NCBI GenBank assembly: GCA_016893485.2
Contig: JAFEKX020000001.1
Span: 6,775,501 to 6,839,500, forward strand
DNA from: Streptomyces sp. P3
GTDB lineage: Bacteria > Actinomycetota > Actinomycetes > Streptomycetales > Streptomycetaceae
Reading direction: 5' to 3'
DNA: 64,000 nt
Part shown: positions 9,167-19,589 of the stretch, piece by piece
How the letters are laid out: the number at the start of each line of letters is the position of its first letter
Position numbering within the stretch: the first letter of the stretch is position 1
Made by a program: the position numbers and the translations under genes
Notes under the pieces: generated by a model
The model's database searches: none
What the model saw: the letters and a program-made list of their open reading frames with translations, nothing else
What the model was told of the DNA's origin: nothing

Positions 9167-12100
9167 GTGAGTTCCCCACCGTCTCCGACGACCACCCTCA
9201 ACGGGGCGCTCCGGCACCGGACTTCGCCGGGAGCGCGGCAGTCGTGCCCGCCGGGATCCGGCGGCGCGCGGAGCCTGGTCCAGCAACTCGTCCTGGCCCT
9301 GGTCTGCGCGGCATACACCGTCGGTTCCGCGCTCGACTGGGGCTCGCACCAAGTCGCCGTGGTCATGGGCGACTTCGGGCTCAGCGCGGCGGCCGGCACC
9401 GCGGCCGTCTCGTGCTTCCTCTACGCGCGAAACCGCCGTGTCCGCTTTCGACCCGCCTGGTTGCTGTTCTCGCTCTCCTCGACGATGGCGGCACTGGGCA
9501 ACGGCGTCTGGGGGTGGTACGAGGTCGTGCTCGAACAGACCGTGCCCCGCTTCAGTTTCGCCGACCTGTTCTTCCTGTGCTTCGCGCCGCCCGCCATCGT
9601 CGGGCTCCTGGTGCTCGCCAAGAGGCCCGTCACGAGGGCCGGTTGGGTCTGTCTGGCGCTCGACGCCTGGCTGATCGGGGGCTCGCTGCTCACGCTGTCC
9701 TGGAGCCTCGCGCTCGCCCAGGCCGCCAAGTTCGACGGGCCGAGCGTGGCCTCCACCGCGCTGTCGCTGGCGTACCCGCTGCTCGACATCGCGCTCGTCA
9801 GCATGGTGCTCGCGCTGCACTTCCGGCGCTCCTCGGTCAACCGCACCGCGGTGAACACCGCGATCGGCGCGCTGGCCCTGACGGTGATGTGCGACGCCCT
9901 GTTCACCTCGCCGCTGCTCCACAACAGCTACCACTCGGGCCAGTTGCTCGACGCGGGCTGGTTCGCCGGCTCGCTGCTCCTCGCCTACGCCCCCTGGGCC
10001 GCGCCCCGGCACACCCAGCCCGAGGACGACCGGCACACGCGCGTGGTGCACGAGCACCGGCCAGGACCGCGGGTCGGCATCCCCCAGGTCTCCGTGCCGG
10101 GCGGCGAGCAGGTCGGCGACCCCGGCCGCTATCCGGCCACCCGGCCCATCGCGGGTTCGCTGGGCGCGCTCACCCCGTATCTCGCCGCCGCCGTCTGCAC
10201 GTTGGGGATTCTCTACAACGTGCTCAACGGCCGCAGCCCCGACCGCGTGGTGCTCATCACCGCGGGCTGCGTGGTGCTCGCCCTCGTGGTGCGCCAGGGC
10301 ATCATGCTGCTCGACAACATCACCCTCACCCAGGAACTGGCGCAGCAGGAGAACCACTTCCGCTCCCTGGTGCAGGGCTCCAGCGACGTCATCATGATCG
10401 CGGCTCGAACGGCATCCTCCGCTACGTCTCCCCGGCCGCCGCCGGTGTCTACGGCAAGGACGCGGAGGAGCTGGTCGGGACCGAACTGGCCTCGCTGATC
10501 CACCCGGAGGACCTCGGCTGTGTGGTGCACGAGGTGCGACGCTTCCTCACCGCCAGCCCCTCCGACGAACCCACCACCCGCATCGAGTGCCGCTTCCGCT
10601 CCGGTGGCGGGGGCACCTCCCGTTCAGGCGGAGCCGAGAGCGGGGGAGGCTGGCTCAACGTCGAGTCGACGGTCAACCGCCACCACGGCGGCCTGATCTT
10701 CAACAGCCGGGACGTGACCGAACGGGTGCGCCTCCAGGCGCAGTTGCAGCACAACGCCGAGCACGACCCGCTCACCGACCTGCCCAATCGCGCGCTGTTC
10801 ACCAAGCGCGTCCAGCAGGCCCTGTCCGGCCGCCGCTCCACCGACCGGGGCACGGCCGTGCTCTTCATCGACCTCGACGGCTTCAAGGCCGTCAACGACA
10901 CCATCGGCCACCAGGCAGGCGACGAACTGCTCGTCCAGGCCGCCCACCGGCTCCAGTCGGCGGTCCGGCACGGCGACACCGCGTCCCGGCTCGGCGGTGA
11001 CGAGTTCGCGGCCCTGATCGTCGGCGACGGCACCCGGGACCGCTCCGCCCGCGAGCGGCACATCATGGAGCTCGCCGACCGCCTGAGAGTCACCCTGTCC
11101 CAGCCGTACCTCATCGACGGCAACGATGTCCGCGTCGCGGCCTCCATCGGCGTCGCCTTCGCCGAACCGGGCCTGGGCGCGGGGAGTTGCTGCGCAACGC
11201 GGACCTCGCGATGTACCGCGCCAAGGGCGCCGGCAAGGGCCGCGTCGAGCTGTACGCACCGCAGATGCAGCAGGACGTCGTACGGAAGGCGGAGCTGGCC
11301 ACGCGGCTGCGGGCCGCACTGCACGACGGCGAGTTCGCGCTGCTGCACCAGCCCGTGGTGTCACTGGTGGACGGCCGGATCGCGTCGGTGTCCACCCAGG
11401 CACGCTGGCGCTCCTCGCAGGGGTGCTGTTCACGCCGGCCGAGTTCCTGCGGGTGGCCGAGGACAGCGACAAGACCGCCGAGCTGGGGCGCTGGATGCTG
11501 GAGGAGGCCGTGGAGCAGGCCGCCGAGCGGACCGCGACCGGGCTCGCGGTGTCGGTGGCCGTGCGGATGAGTGCGCGGCGGCTGCTGGACCGGTCGATGC
11601 CGCTGGGTTCGATCGAGGCGCTGCTGACCCGGCACGGGCTGCCGTCCGGGTCGCTGGTGATCGAGCTGTCCGACACCGATCCGCGGGTCTCCCTGGACGA
11701 GTTGGAGCGCCGTCTGACCGCGCTCAGGCGGCTCGGCGTCCGGATCGCCCTGGACGGGTTCGGGAGCGGCTACGCGGCGCTCACGACGCTCCGGCGGCTC
11801 CCCCGTCGACGTACTGAAACTGGACCGCGGTCTGGTCGAGGGCGTCGTCGAGTCCGCGCGGCTGCACAAGATCACCAGTGGGCTGCTGCGGATAGCCTGT
11901 GATCTCGGGCTGCAGTCGGTGGCCGACGGGGTCGATCTGCCGGAGCAGGTGGTCGCCCTGCGCGCGATGGGCTGTACGCACGGACAGGGCATGGCCTTCT
12001 CCGGACCGCTGGACGAGTACCGGCTGCGCCGGGCCCTGGCGCGCGGTCACTATCCGGTGCCGCACGGCCCCGGCCGAACCCGCGTTCGCGGGGGTGTCGC

Positions 12101-12188
12101 CGGGGTGTACACCAGTGGTGTGCCCACGGTTTTCGGTGGCGGAACGGCCCTGCGCTCACATAATGAGACTCCCGTCCCACCCACTTGA
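9167..12188 (+). CDS. membrane PAS-GGDEF-EAL cyclic-di-GMP protein
   Basis: Start GTG 9167 follows a GGGAGGG ribosome site. The N-terminal about 380 residues hold roughly nine or ten membrane helices (for example LVQQLVLALVCAAYTVGSAL). A PAS domain follows (HFRSLVQGSSDVIMIA to LIHPEDL), then a GGDEF domain with an intact RLGGDEF and an RHGD I-site five residues before GGDEF. The EAL domain is degenerate: the EAL signature is replaced by STQARW, the DDFG loop reads DGFG, and VAEGVE reads VADGVD. Frame changes fall near 10405, 11185, 11425 and 11805. Predicted role: synthesis of c-di-GMP under product inhibition, with the EAL part as a sensor or inactive domain. The location upstream of ilvB matches, as I recall, S. 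coelicolor SCO5511. Confidence 0.88.
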
Positions 12189-12219
12189 CAGTGGATGCGT
12201 GCCGGGGAGGGTCATTGCC

Positions 12220-12261
12220 ATGCGCACCCGAATTCTCGTACTTGGAAAGCGCGTCGGCTGA
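12220..12261 (+). CDS. ilvBNC leader peptide (attenuator)
   Basis: A 13-residue reading frame, MRTRILVLGKRVG, with a GGAGG ribosome site nine bases before ATG 12220. Residues 5-8 are Ile-Leu-Val-Leu, the three end products of the pathway. ATT, GTA and CTT are codons rarely used in Streptomyces genes. It lies 54 bases before a terminator with a T run. This is the classical layout of ribosome-mediated transcription attenuation. An AT-rich CATAAT at 12159-12164 is a weak candidate for the -10 box of the leader transcript. Confidence 0.85.
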   Translation: MRTRILVLGKRVG

Positions 12262-12315
12262 AGCTGGTGACGTCCGGACGGACCCGGAACTCCCAGCGAC
12301 CGCACCCGGCGCGCT

Positions 12316-12347
12316 CCCTCGCTTGCCTCACGGCACGAGGGGTTTTT
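12316..12347 (+). terminator. ilvBNC attenuator terminator
   Basis: Stem CCCTCG (12316-12321) with CGAGGG (12336-12341), one more G, then five T (12343-12347). T runs are rare in this DNA, so an intrinsic terminator upstream of ilvB is very likely deliberate. A competing antiterminator fold was not worked out. Confidence 0.8.
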
Positions 12348-12421
12348 GTTGCACAGGCACCAGTCGTGCAGCAGTAGAACCCCGCACAAACCTCGCAAAA
12401 ACCCTCAGCATCGAGAAGAGA

Positions 12422-14273
12422 ATGACGATGACCGAGCAGGCCACCGGGGCCCATCCGCAGCCGCGGCCCCGATCCGGAGGACAGCAGTCCGCCCCCGAGC
12501 ACGTCACGGGCGCGCAGTCCCTCATCCGCTCTCTTGAGGAAGTCGGGGCCGACACGGTGTTCGGCATCCCCGGGGCACCATCCTGCCGGCGTACGACCCG
12601 CTGATGGACTCCACGCGAGTGCGCCACGTGCTGGTCCGCCACGAGCAGGGCGCCGGCCACGCGGCCACCGGTTACGCGCAGGCCACCGGCAAGGTCGGGT
12701 GTGCATGGCGACGTCCGGGCCGGGCGCCACCAACCTGGTCACCCCCATCGCGGACGCGAACATGGACTCCGTGCCGCTGGTCGCGATCACCGGGCAGGTC
12801 GTGTCCGCCGCGATCGGCACGGACGCCTTCCAGGAGGCGGACATCGTCGGCATCACCATGCCGATCACCAAGCACAGCTTCCTGGTCACCAAGGCGGAGG
12901 ACATCCCCGGGCGATCGCCCAGGCGTTCCACATCGCCTCCACCGGCCGCCCAGGCCCGGTCCTGGTCGACATCCCCAAGGACATCCTCCAGGCCAGGACC
13001 ACCTTCTCCTGGCCGCCGGTCATGGACCTGCCCGGCTACCGCCCGGTGACCAAGCCGCACGCCAAGCAGATCCGCGAGGCCGCCAAGCTGATCACCTCCG
13101 CGAAGCGGCCCGTCCTCTACGTCGGCGGCGGTGTCCTCAAGGCACACGCCACCGCCGAGCTGAAGGTCCTCGCGGAACTCACCGGAGCGCCCGTCACCAC
13201 CACCCTGATGGCGCTCGGCGCATTCCCCGACAGTCACGAGCTGCACGTGGGAATGCCGGGCATGCACGGTGCGGTCACCGCCGTCACCGCGCTGCAGAAG
13301 GCCGACCTGATCGTCGCCCTCGGAGCCCGCTTCGACGACCGCGTCACCGGCAAGCTGGACAGCTTCGCGCCCTTCGCGAAGATCGTCCACGCCGACATCG
13401 ACCCGGCCGAGATCGGCAAGAACCGCGCCGCCGACGTGCCGATCGTCGGGGACGCCCGCGAGGTCATCGCCGACCTCGTCCAGGCCGTCCAGAAGGAGCA
13501 CAGCGAGGGGGCACACCGGCGACTACAGCGCCTGGTGGAACGACCTCAACCGCTGGCGCGAGACCTACCCGCTCGGCTACGAGCAGCCCGACAACGGCTC
13601 GCTCTCCCCGCAGCAGGTCATCGAGCGCATCGGTCAACTCGCCCCGGAGGGAACGATCTTCGCCGCGGGCGTCGGCCAGCACCAGATGTGGGCCGCGCAC
13701 TACATCCAGTACGAGAAGCCCGCGACCTGGCTCAACTCCGGCGGCGCCGGGACCATGGGCTACGCGGTCCCGGCCGCGATGGGCGCCAAGGCCGGAGCCC
13801 CGGAGCAGACGGTCTGGGCGATCGACGGCGACGGCTGCTTCCAGATGACCAACCAGGAACTCACCACCTGCGCCCTGAACAACATCCCGATCAAGGTCGC
13901 CATCATCAACAACGGCGCCCTCGGCATGGTCCGCCAGTGGCAGACCCTGTTCTACAACCAGCGCTACTCCAACACCGTGCTGCACAGCGGCCCGGAGGCG
14001 GACGGCAAGCAGCCGAGCGCCGGCACCCGCATCCCCGACTTCGTCAAGTTGGCGGAGGCGATGGGGTGTTACGCGATCCGCTGCGAGTCCCCTGACGAGC
14101 TGGACAAGGTCATCGAGGAGGCGAACTCCATCAACGACCGCCCCGTCGTGGTCGACTTCATCGTCCACGAGGACGCCATGGTGTGGCCGATGGTCGCCGC
14201 CGGCACCTCGAACGACGAGGTCATGTTCGCCCGTGACGTCCGCCCCGACTTCGGCGACAACGAAGACGACTGA
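12422..14273 (+). CDS. ilvB: acetolactate synthase large subunit
   Basis: About 617 residues. Catalyses the thiamine-diphosphate-dependent condensation of pyruvate with pyruvate or 2-ketobutyrate, the first common step of valine, leucine and isoleucine synthesis. Visible are the catalytic Glu region (VLVRHEQGAGHAATGYAQAT), the FAD/substrate part (GQVVSAAIGTDAFQEADIVG) and the ThDP motif (AIDGDGCFQMTNQELTTC to NNGALGM). Frame changes near 12578 (a lost C in a GGCGGC context), 12700, 12910 and an apparent extra G near 13508 break the frame. ATG 12422 is used, with a second in-frame ATG at 12428. It is followed after 20 bases by ilvN, in one operon with ilvC, and preceded by the leader peptide. 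Confidence 0.95.
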
Positions 14274-14293
14274 GCGAGAGAGACGAAAGAGAA

Positions 14294-14820
14294 ATGTCCA
14301 AGCACACGCTCTCGGTCCTGGTCGAGAACAAGCCAGGTGTCCTCGCCCGGATCACCGCCCTGTTCTCCCGGCGCGGCTTCAACATCGACTCCCCGCCGTC
14401 GGTGTCACCGAACACCCCGACATCTCCCGCATCACGATCGTGGTGAACGTGATCGAGGCACTCCCGCTCGAACAGGTCACCAAGCAGCTCAACAAACTCG
14501 TCAACGTGCTGAAGATCGTCGAACTGGAGGCGGGTTCCGCGGTTCAGCGCGAACTCGTTCTGGTGAAGGTCCGCGCCGACAACGAGACGCGCTCCCAGAT
14601 CGTCGAGATCGTCCAGCTGTTCCGCGCCAAGACCGTCGACGTCTCCCCGGAGGCCGTCACCGTCGAGGCCACCGGCTCCAGCGACAAGCTGTCCGCGATG
14701 CTCAAGATGCTGGAGCCGTACGGCATCAAGGAGCTGGTCCAGTCCGGCACGATCGCGATCGGCCGCGGCGCCCGCTCCATCACCGACCGCTCGCTGCGCG
14801 CGCTCGACCGCTCCGCGTAG
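14294..14820 (+). CDS. ilvN: acetolactate synthase small (regulatory) subunit
   Basis: About 175 residues. The N-terminal ACT domain (HTLSVLVENKPGVLARITAL) binds valine for feedback inhibition of IlvB. The C-terminal half (LVLVKVRADNETRSQIVEIV) is the usual second ACT-like part. One base seems lost near 14391: the family sequence needs Asp-Ser-Leu-Ala-Val-Gly, while the frame reads Asp-Ser-Pro-Pro-Ser. It starts 20 bases after ilvB. Confidence 0.95.
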
Positions 14821-14930
14821 CACCGTCCGCGGGCGGCCCCGGCCGCCCGCATTCCGAGACCCCGGACTTCGATTCCGCCCTCCGTCATACGGTGGGACGC
14901 AACACCTGCACACCAAGGAGAGAACCCAAA

Positions 14931-15929
14931 GTGGCCGAGCTGTTCTACGACGCCGACGCCGACCTGTCCATCATCCAGGGCCGCAAGGTCGCGGTCATCG
15001 GCTACGGCAGCCAGGGCCACGCCCACGCGCTGTCGCTGCGTGACTCGGGTGTCGACGTCCGGGTCGGTCTGCACGAGGGCTCCAAGTCCAAGGCGAAGGC
15101 CGAGGAGCAGGGCCTGCGTGTGGTGAGCCCGTCCGAGGCCGCCGCCGAGGCCGACGTCATCATGATCCTGGTCCCGGACCCGATCCAGGCCCAGGTCTAC
15201 GAGGAGTCGATCAAGGACAACCTGAAGGACGGGGATGCGCTGTTCTTCGGCCACGGCTTGAACATCCGCTTCGACTTCATCAAGCCGCCGGCCGGTGTCG
15301 ACGTCTGCATGGTCGCCCCCAAGGGCCCGGGTCACCTGGTGCGCCGTCAGTACGAGGAGGGCCGCGGCGTTCCGTGTATCGCGGCTGTCGAGCAGGACGC
15401 GACGGGCAACGGCTTCGCGCTCGCGCTGTCGTACGCGAAGGGCATCGGCGGTACTCGTGCCGGTGTCATCAAGACGACGTTCACCGAGGAGACCGAGACC
15501 GACCTGTTCGGTGAGCAGGCCGTCCTCTGCGGTGGTACGGCCGCGTTGGTCAAGGCGGGTTTCGAGACGCTGACGGAGGCCGGTTACCAGCCGGAGATCG
15601 CGTACTTCGAGTGCCTGCACGAGCTGAAGCTCATCGTCGACCTGATGTATGAGGGCGGCCTGGAGAAGATGCGCTGGTCGATCTCGGAGACGGCGGAGTG
15701 GGGCGACTACGTCACCGGTCCGCGGATCATCACGGACGAGACCAAGGCGACGATGAAGCAGGTCCTCGCGGAGATCCAGGACGGCACCTTCGCGCGTGAG
15801 TGGATGGCCGAGTACCACGGTGGCCTGAAGAAGTACAACGAGTACAAGCAGAAGGACGCCGAGTCCCTGCTGGAGACCACCGGCAAGCAGCTCCGCAAGC
15901 TGATGAGCTGGGTCGACGAAGAGGCGTAA
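14931..15929 (+). CDS. ilvC: ketol-acid reductoisomerase
   Basis: 332 residues, intact, the normal length for class I enzymes. Start GTG 14931 with AAGGAGAG upstream. The NADPH site is VAVIGYGSQGHAHALSLRDS; the metal site includes LFGEQAVLCGG and the C-terminal knot AYFECLHELKLIVDLMYEGG. It isomerises and reduces acetolactate or acetohydroxybutyrate. It is third in ilvBNC, 110 bases after ilvN, and is followed by a terminator. Confidence 0.98.
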   Translation: MAELFYDADADLSIIQGRKVAVIGYGSQGHAHALSLRDSGVDVRVGLHEGSKSKAKAEEQGLRVVSPSEAAAEADVIMILVPDPIQAQVYEESIKDNLKDGDALFFGHGLNIRFDFIKPPAGVDVCMVAPKGPGHLVRRQYEEGRGVPCIAAVEQDATGNGFALALSYAKGIGGTRAGVIKTTFTEETETDLFGEQAVLCGGTAALVKAGFETLTEAGYQPEIAYFECLHELKLIVDLMYEGGLEKMRWSISETAEWGDYVTGPRIITDETKATMKQVLAEIQDGTFAREWMAEYHGGLKKYNEYKQKDAESLLETTGKQLRKLMSWVDEEA

Positions 15930-15943
15930 GTCCTGCGGCACAG

Positions 15944-15967
15944 GGGCTGGAGCGAACGCTCCGGCCC
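15944..15967 (+). terminator. terminator after ilvC
   Basis: Stem GGGCTGGAGCG (15944-15954) and CGCTCCGGCCC (15957-15967) with one G-T pair, a two-base AA gap at the tip, then TTTG. Confidence 0.8.
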
Positions 15968-16258
15968 TTTGTCCAACCCGTCCAGCCACGGACGGGTGAT
16001 CCTTCCGCAGAGGCGTAAGACGACTGTCGGCGCGCCACTACACTGCCGTACTAATACGCGTCAGGCCCACAGCGTCGTGCGTCTCCACGCGGCCCCATAG
16101 CGACACCGAGGAATGGCAGGCACACCCCCGCGCCGCCCGGCACGCACTCTCGCCGCGGCGGGCGCGGGAGCGCACCCGACATTCCCCGGCGCCGCTGCCT
16201 CCACCGCCTGCGGCCGTCGGGACGGCCGTCCGCACGCAATGGACTTGTGAGGACTCAC
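15968..16258 (+). other. upstream region of serA
   Basis: About 290 bases without a gene. It contains an AT-richer patch near 16046-16057 (GTACTAATACGC) that could be part of a promoter, but no clear -35/-10 pair or riboswitch was recognised. Confidence 0.35.
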
Positions 16259-17848
16259 GTGAGCTCGAAACCTGTCGTACTCATCGCTGAAGAGCTGTCG
16301 CCCGCGACGGTGGACGCCCTCGGCCCGGACTTCGAGATCCGGCACTGCAACGGCGCCGACCGAGCCGAACTGCTCCCCGCGATCGCCGACGTCGACGCGA
16401 TCCTGATCCGCTCGGCCACCAAGGTCGACGCCGAAGCGGTCGCCGCCGCACGGAAGTTGAAGGTCGTCGCACGAGCCGGCGTCGGCCTGGACAACGTCGA
16501 CGTCTCCGCCGCCACCAAGGCCGGCGTGATGGTCGTCAACGCGCCCACCTCGAACATCGTCACCGCCGCCGAGCTCGCCTGCGGTCTGCTGCTGGCGACC
16601 GCCCGCCACATCCCGCAGGCCAACGCGGCGCTGAAGAACGGCGAGTGGAAGCGCAGCAAGTACACGGGCGTCGAGCTCGCGGAGAAGACCCTCGGCGTCG
16701 TCGGCCTCGGCCGCATCGGCGCGCTGGTCGCGCAGCGCATGTCCGCGTTCGGCATGAAGGTCGTGGCCTACGACCCCTACGTCCAGCCCGCACGGGCCGC
16801 GCAGATGGGCGTGAAGGTCCTGTCCCTTGACGAGCTGCTCGAGGTCTCCGACTTCATCACCGTGCACCTCCCCAAGACCCCGGAGACGGTCGGTCTGATC
16901 GGCGACGAGGCGCTGCGCAAGGTCAAGCCGACCGTCCGCATCGTCAACGCCGCACGCGGCGGGATCGTCGACGAGGAGGCGCTGTACTCCGCGCTCAAGG
17001 AGGGCCGCGTCGCCGGCGCGGGACTCGACGTGTACGCGAAGGAGCCCTGCACGGACTCCCCGCTGTTCGAGTTCGACCAGGTCGTCTCCACCCCGCACCT
17101 CGGCGCCTCCACGGACGAGGCCCAGGAGAAGGCCGGCGTCTCGGTCGCCAAGTCGGTGCGCCTGGCCCTCGCCGGTGAACTCGTCCCCGACGCGGTGAAC
17201 GTCCAGGGCGGCGTCATCGCCGAGGACGTCAAGCCGGGCCTGCCCCTCGCCGAGAAGCTCGGCCGCATCTTCACCGCGCTCGCGGGCGAGGTCGCGGTCC
17301 GCCTCGACGTCGAGGTCTACGGCGAGATCACCCAGCACGACGTCAAGGTGCTCGAACTCTCCGCGCTCAAGGGCGTGTTCGAGGACGTCGTCGCCGAGAC
17401 CGTGTCGTACGTCAACGCCCCGCTGTTCGCGCAGGAGCGCGGCGTCGAGGTACGGCTGACGACGTCCTCCGAGTCGAGCGACCACCGCAACGTCGTCACC
17501 GTGCGCGGCACGCTCGGCAGCGGCGAGGAGGTCTCGGTCTCCGGCACGCTCGCCGGCCCCAAGAACCTTCAGAAGATCGTCGCGGTCGGTGACTACGACG
17601 TCGACCTCGCCCTCGCGGACCACATGGTGGTGTTGCGGTACGAGGACCGTCCTGGCGTGGTCGGCACGGTCGGCCGGGTCTTCGGCGAGGCCGGGATCAA
17701 CATCGCCGGCATGCAGGTGTCGCGGTCGGTCGCGGGCGGCGAGGCGCTGGCCGTGCTGACCGTCGATGACACGGTCGCCGCGAACGTGCTGGCGGAGGTG
17801 GCGGAGGAGATCGGCGCGACGTCCGCCCGCTCGGTGAACCTGGTCTGA
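16259..17848 (+). CDS. serA: D-3-phosphoglycerate dehydrogenase
   Basis: 529 residues, intact, the long type with an intervening domain and a C-terminal ACT domain. First enzyme of phosphorylated serine synthesis. NAD site LGVVGLGRIGALVAQRM; catalytic residues in NAARGGIVDEEAL (Arg), DVYAKEPC (Glu) and STPHLGAST (His); C-terminal ACT VVLRYEDRPGVVGTVGRVFG, the serine feedback site. GTG 16259 is chosen (then SSKPVVLIAEE); an ATG at 16247 is four codons upstream. It ends in a very strong terminator. Confidence 0.97.
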   Translation: MSSKPVVLIAEELSPATVDALGPDFEIRHCNGADRAELLPAIADVDAILIRSATKVDAEAVAAARKLKVVARAGVGLDNVDVSAATKAGVMVVNAPTSNIVTAAELACGLLLATARHIPQANAALKNGEWKRSKYTGVELAEKTLGVVGLGRIGALVAQRMSAFGMKVVAYDPYVQPARAAQMGVKVLSLDELLEVSDFITVHLPKTPETVGLIGDEALRKVKPTVRIVNAARGGIVDEEALYSALKEGRVAGAGLDVYAKEPCTDSPLFEFDQVVSTPHLGASTDEAQEKAGVSVAKSVRLALAGELVPDAVNVQGGVIAEDVKPGLPLAEKLGRIFTALAGEVAVRLDVEVYGEITQHDVKVLELSALKGVFEDVVAETVSYVNAPLFAQERGVEVRLTTSSESSDHRNVVTVRGTLGSGEEVSVSGTLAGPKNLQKIVAVGDYDVDLALADHMVVLRYEDRPGVVGTVGRVFGEAGINIAGMQVSRSVAGGEALAVLTVDDTVAANVLAEVAEEIGATSARSVNLV

Positions 17849-17868
17849 GGTTCCTGACGTTTCGCACG

Positions 17869-17913
17869 AACGCCGGGTGGGTCGAGGAGAAGTTCCTCGA
17901 CCCACCCGGCGTT
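17869..17913. terminator. 20-bp perfect hairpin after serA
   Basis: Bases 17869-17888 are exactly complementary to 17894-17913, with a five-base loop (GAAGT). It lies between serA and the convergent MFS gene and can act on both strands. Confidence 0.92.
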
Positions 17914-17929
17914 TCTGTGCAGGTGGGGG

Positions 17930-19491
17930 TCACGCCTCCGCCTTCTGAGCCTCCGTCACCACCGGCTCGGGCACCGGAACCTGGATGCCCTGCAGCGTCC
18001 GGACCGCCGCGACCGCCGCACCCAGCAGCAGCACCGCCCCCGCGATCGCCGCCCCGTGCATGCCGTCGGTGAAGGCACCCCGGGCGGTGGCGACCAGGGC
18101 GTCTCCCGTGCGCCCCGGCAGCTGGTGGGCGACGGCCAGGGCGCCGCCGAGGGTCTCGTGGGCCGGGGCGGGGGCCGAGGCGGGGATGCCGTGGCGGTAG
18201 ACCGCCGTACCGATGGAGCCGAGGACGGCCATGCCGAGGGCGCCGCCGAACTCGGAGCCCGTCTCCATCAGGGAGGACGCGACGCCGGCCTTCTCGATCG
18301 GGGCGCTGCCCATCGCGAGGTCCATGATCAGGGACATCACCATGACAATCCCGGAGGCGAGGACACCGGCGGCGGCCAGCACCAGCCAGAGGGAGTCGGT
18401 GCCGGTGAGGGCGAGCAGGACGTAGCCGCAGGCGGCGACGGTGAAGCCGGACGCGACGACGTGGGCGCGGTCGACTCCCTTCTGGACCAGGGTCGTTGCC
18501 AGCGGGGCCGCCATGCCGATCGGGACCGAGGGGAGCAGCGCCCACAGGGCCGCCTCCATCGCGCTCTTGCCGAGCACGGACTGCAGGTACTGCGTGGTGA
18601 AGAAGGCCGAGCCGAGCATCCCGAAGGCGGAGAGGAGGTTGAGGACGAGGGAGGGCCCGAAGCCACGGCCGCGGAAGAGGGTCGGGTCGATCATCGGGGA
18701 CGCGGTGGTGCGCTGGCGGTGGACGAAGAGGGTGGCGAAGAGCAGGCCCACGGTGACCGAGACGACGTACTGCGGGTGCCAGCCCTCGGAGGGGATCTCC
18801 TTGAGGCCGTAGATCACGGGCAGGACGGCGGCCATCGACAGCGGGACGCTCGGCCAGTCGAAGCGGCCGGGGGCGGGGTTCCTGGACTCCGGGAGCAGGA
18901 ACGGGCCGAGGACCAGCAGCAGTGCCATCGCGGGCAGGTTGACCAGGAAGACCGAGCCCCACCAGAAGTACTGGACGAGGACACCGCTCATCACCGAGCC
19001 GAGGGCGATGCCCCGGTCATCACGCCGGACCACAGACCGATCGCCTTCGCGCGCTGGCCGGGGTCGGTGAACATCCTGCGCAGCAGCGCCATCGTCGAGG
19101 GCATCAGGGTCGCGCCGCCGATGCCGAGGACCGCGCGGGCGGCGATGAGGGTCTCGGCGCTGGTCGCGTAGGCCGCGATGACGGATGCGGTACCGAAGGC
19201 GGCGGCGCCGATCAGGAGGAGCCTGCGGTAGCCGATGCGGTCGCCGAGCGAGCCCATCGTCATCAGCAGGCCGGCCAGGACGAAGGCGTAGATGTCGAAG
19301 ATCCACAGCTGCTGGGTGCCGCTGGGCTCCAGGTCCGCGCTGATCGCCGGGATGGCGAAGTAGAGGACGGAGACGTCCATCGAGACGAGCAGCAGGGGGA
19401 GCATCAGGACGCCGAGAGCGGTCCATTCGCGGCGTCCGGCACGGGAGTTGGGGGTGCTCGGAGGGTTCGGCGCGTGCGTCGGGTTCGTCAT
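17930..19491 (-). CDS. MFS drug-efflux transporter (DHA2/EmrB-QacA type, 14 helices)
   Basis: About 520 residues from ATG 19491. Motif C region and others are visible: LPLLLVSMDVSVLYFAIPAI, then MGSLGDRIGYRRLLLIGAAA (motif A), then ARAVLGIGGATLMPSTMALL. One frame change lies near 19012. Length and about 14 hydrophobic segments fit proton-driven multidrug exporters. It is divergent from a TetR regulator, with a tandem operator array between them, so it is probably repressed by that TetR and induced by its ligand. Confidence 0.9.
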
Positions 19492-19507
19492 GGCAGTGAA
19501 TGTACGC

Positions 19508-19559
19508 GCGTCTTAAACGCTTGTCTAGAACGCTTGTATAAGTCATGCGTCTAGGACGC
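19508..19559. promoter_or_regulatory. tandem TetR operator array
   Basis: Three 13-bp copies of a palindrome GCGT-n5-ACGC: GCGTCTTAAACGC at 19508-19520, a copy with a degenerate left half (TTGTCTAGAACGC) at 19521-19533, and GCGTCTAGGACGC at 19547-19559. The 13-base phase is kept across the gap. They fill the space between the divergent exporter and TetR genes. Confidence 0.7.
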
Positions 19560-19589
19560 CTGTATGGAATCGGCGGTACGGTGGGAGGC

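Noticed and set aside
8791..11817. A 1008-codon open frame that includes a His-rich N-terminus
   Set aside because: It covers the PAS-GGDEF region only in part. Family motifs in 9300-10400 lie in another frame, and the His/Arg-rich part looks like GC-rich read-through.
12185..12190. TTGACA as the -35 box of the ilvBNC promoter
   Set aside because: No acceptable -10 lies 16-19 bases downstream; that place is the ribosome site of the leader peptide.
19500..19570. Short direct repeats considered as a CRISPR-like array
   Set aside because: The units are 13 bases with no spacers and lie between a TetR gene and its likely target, so an operator array explains them.
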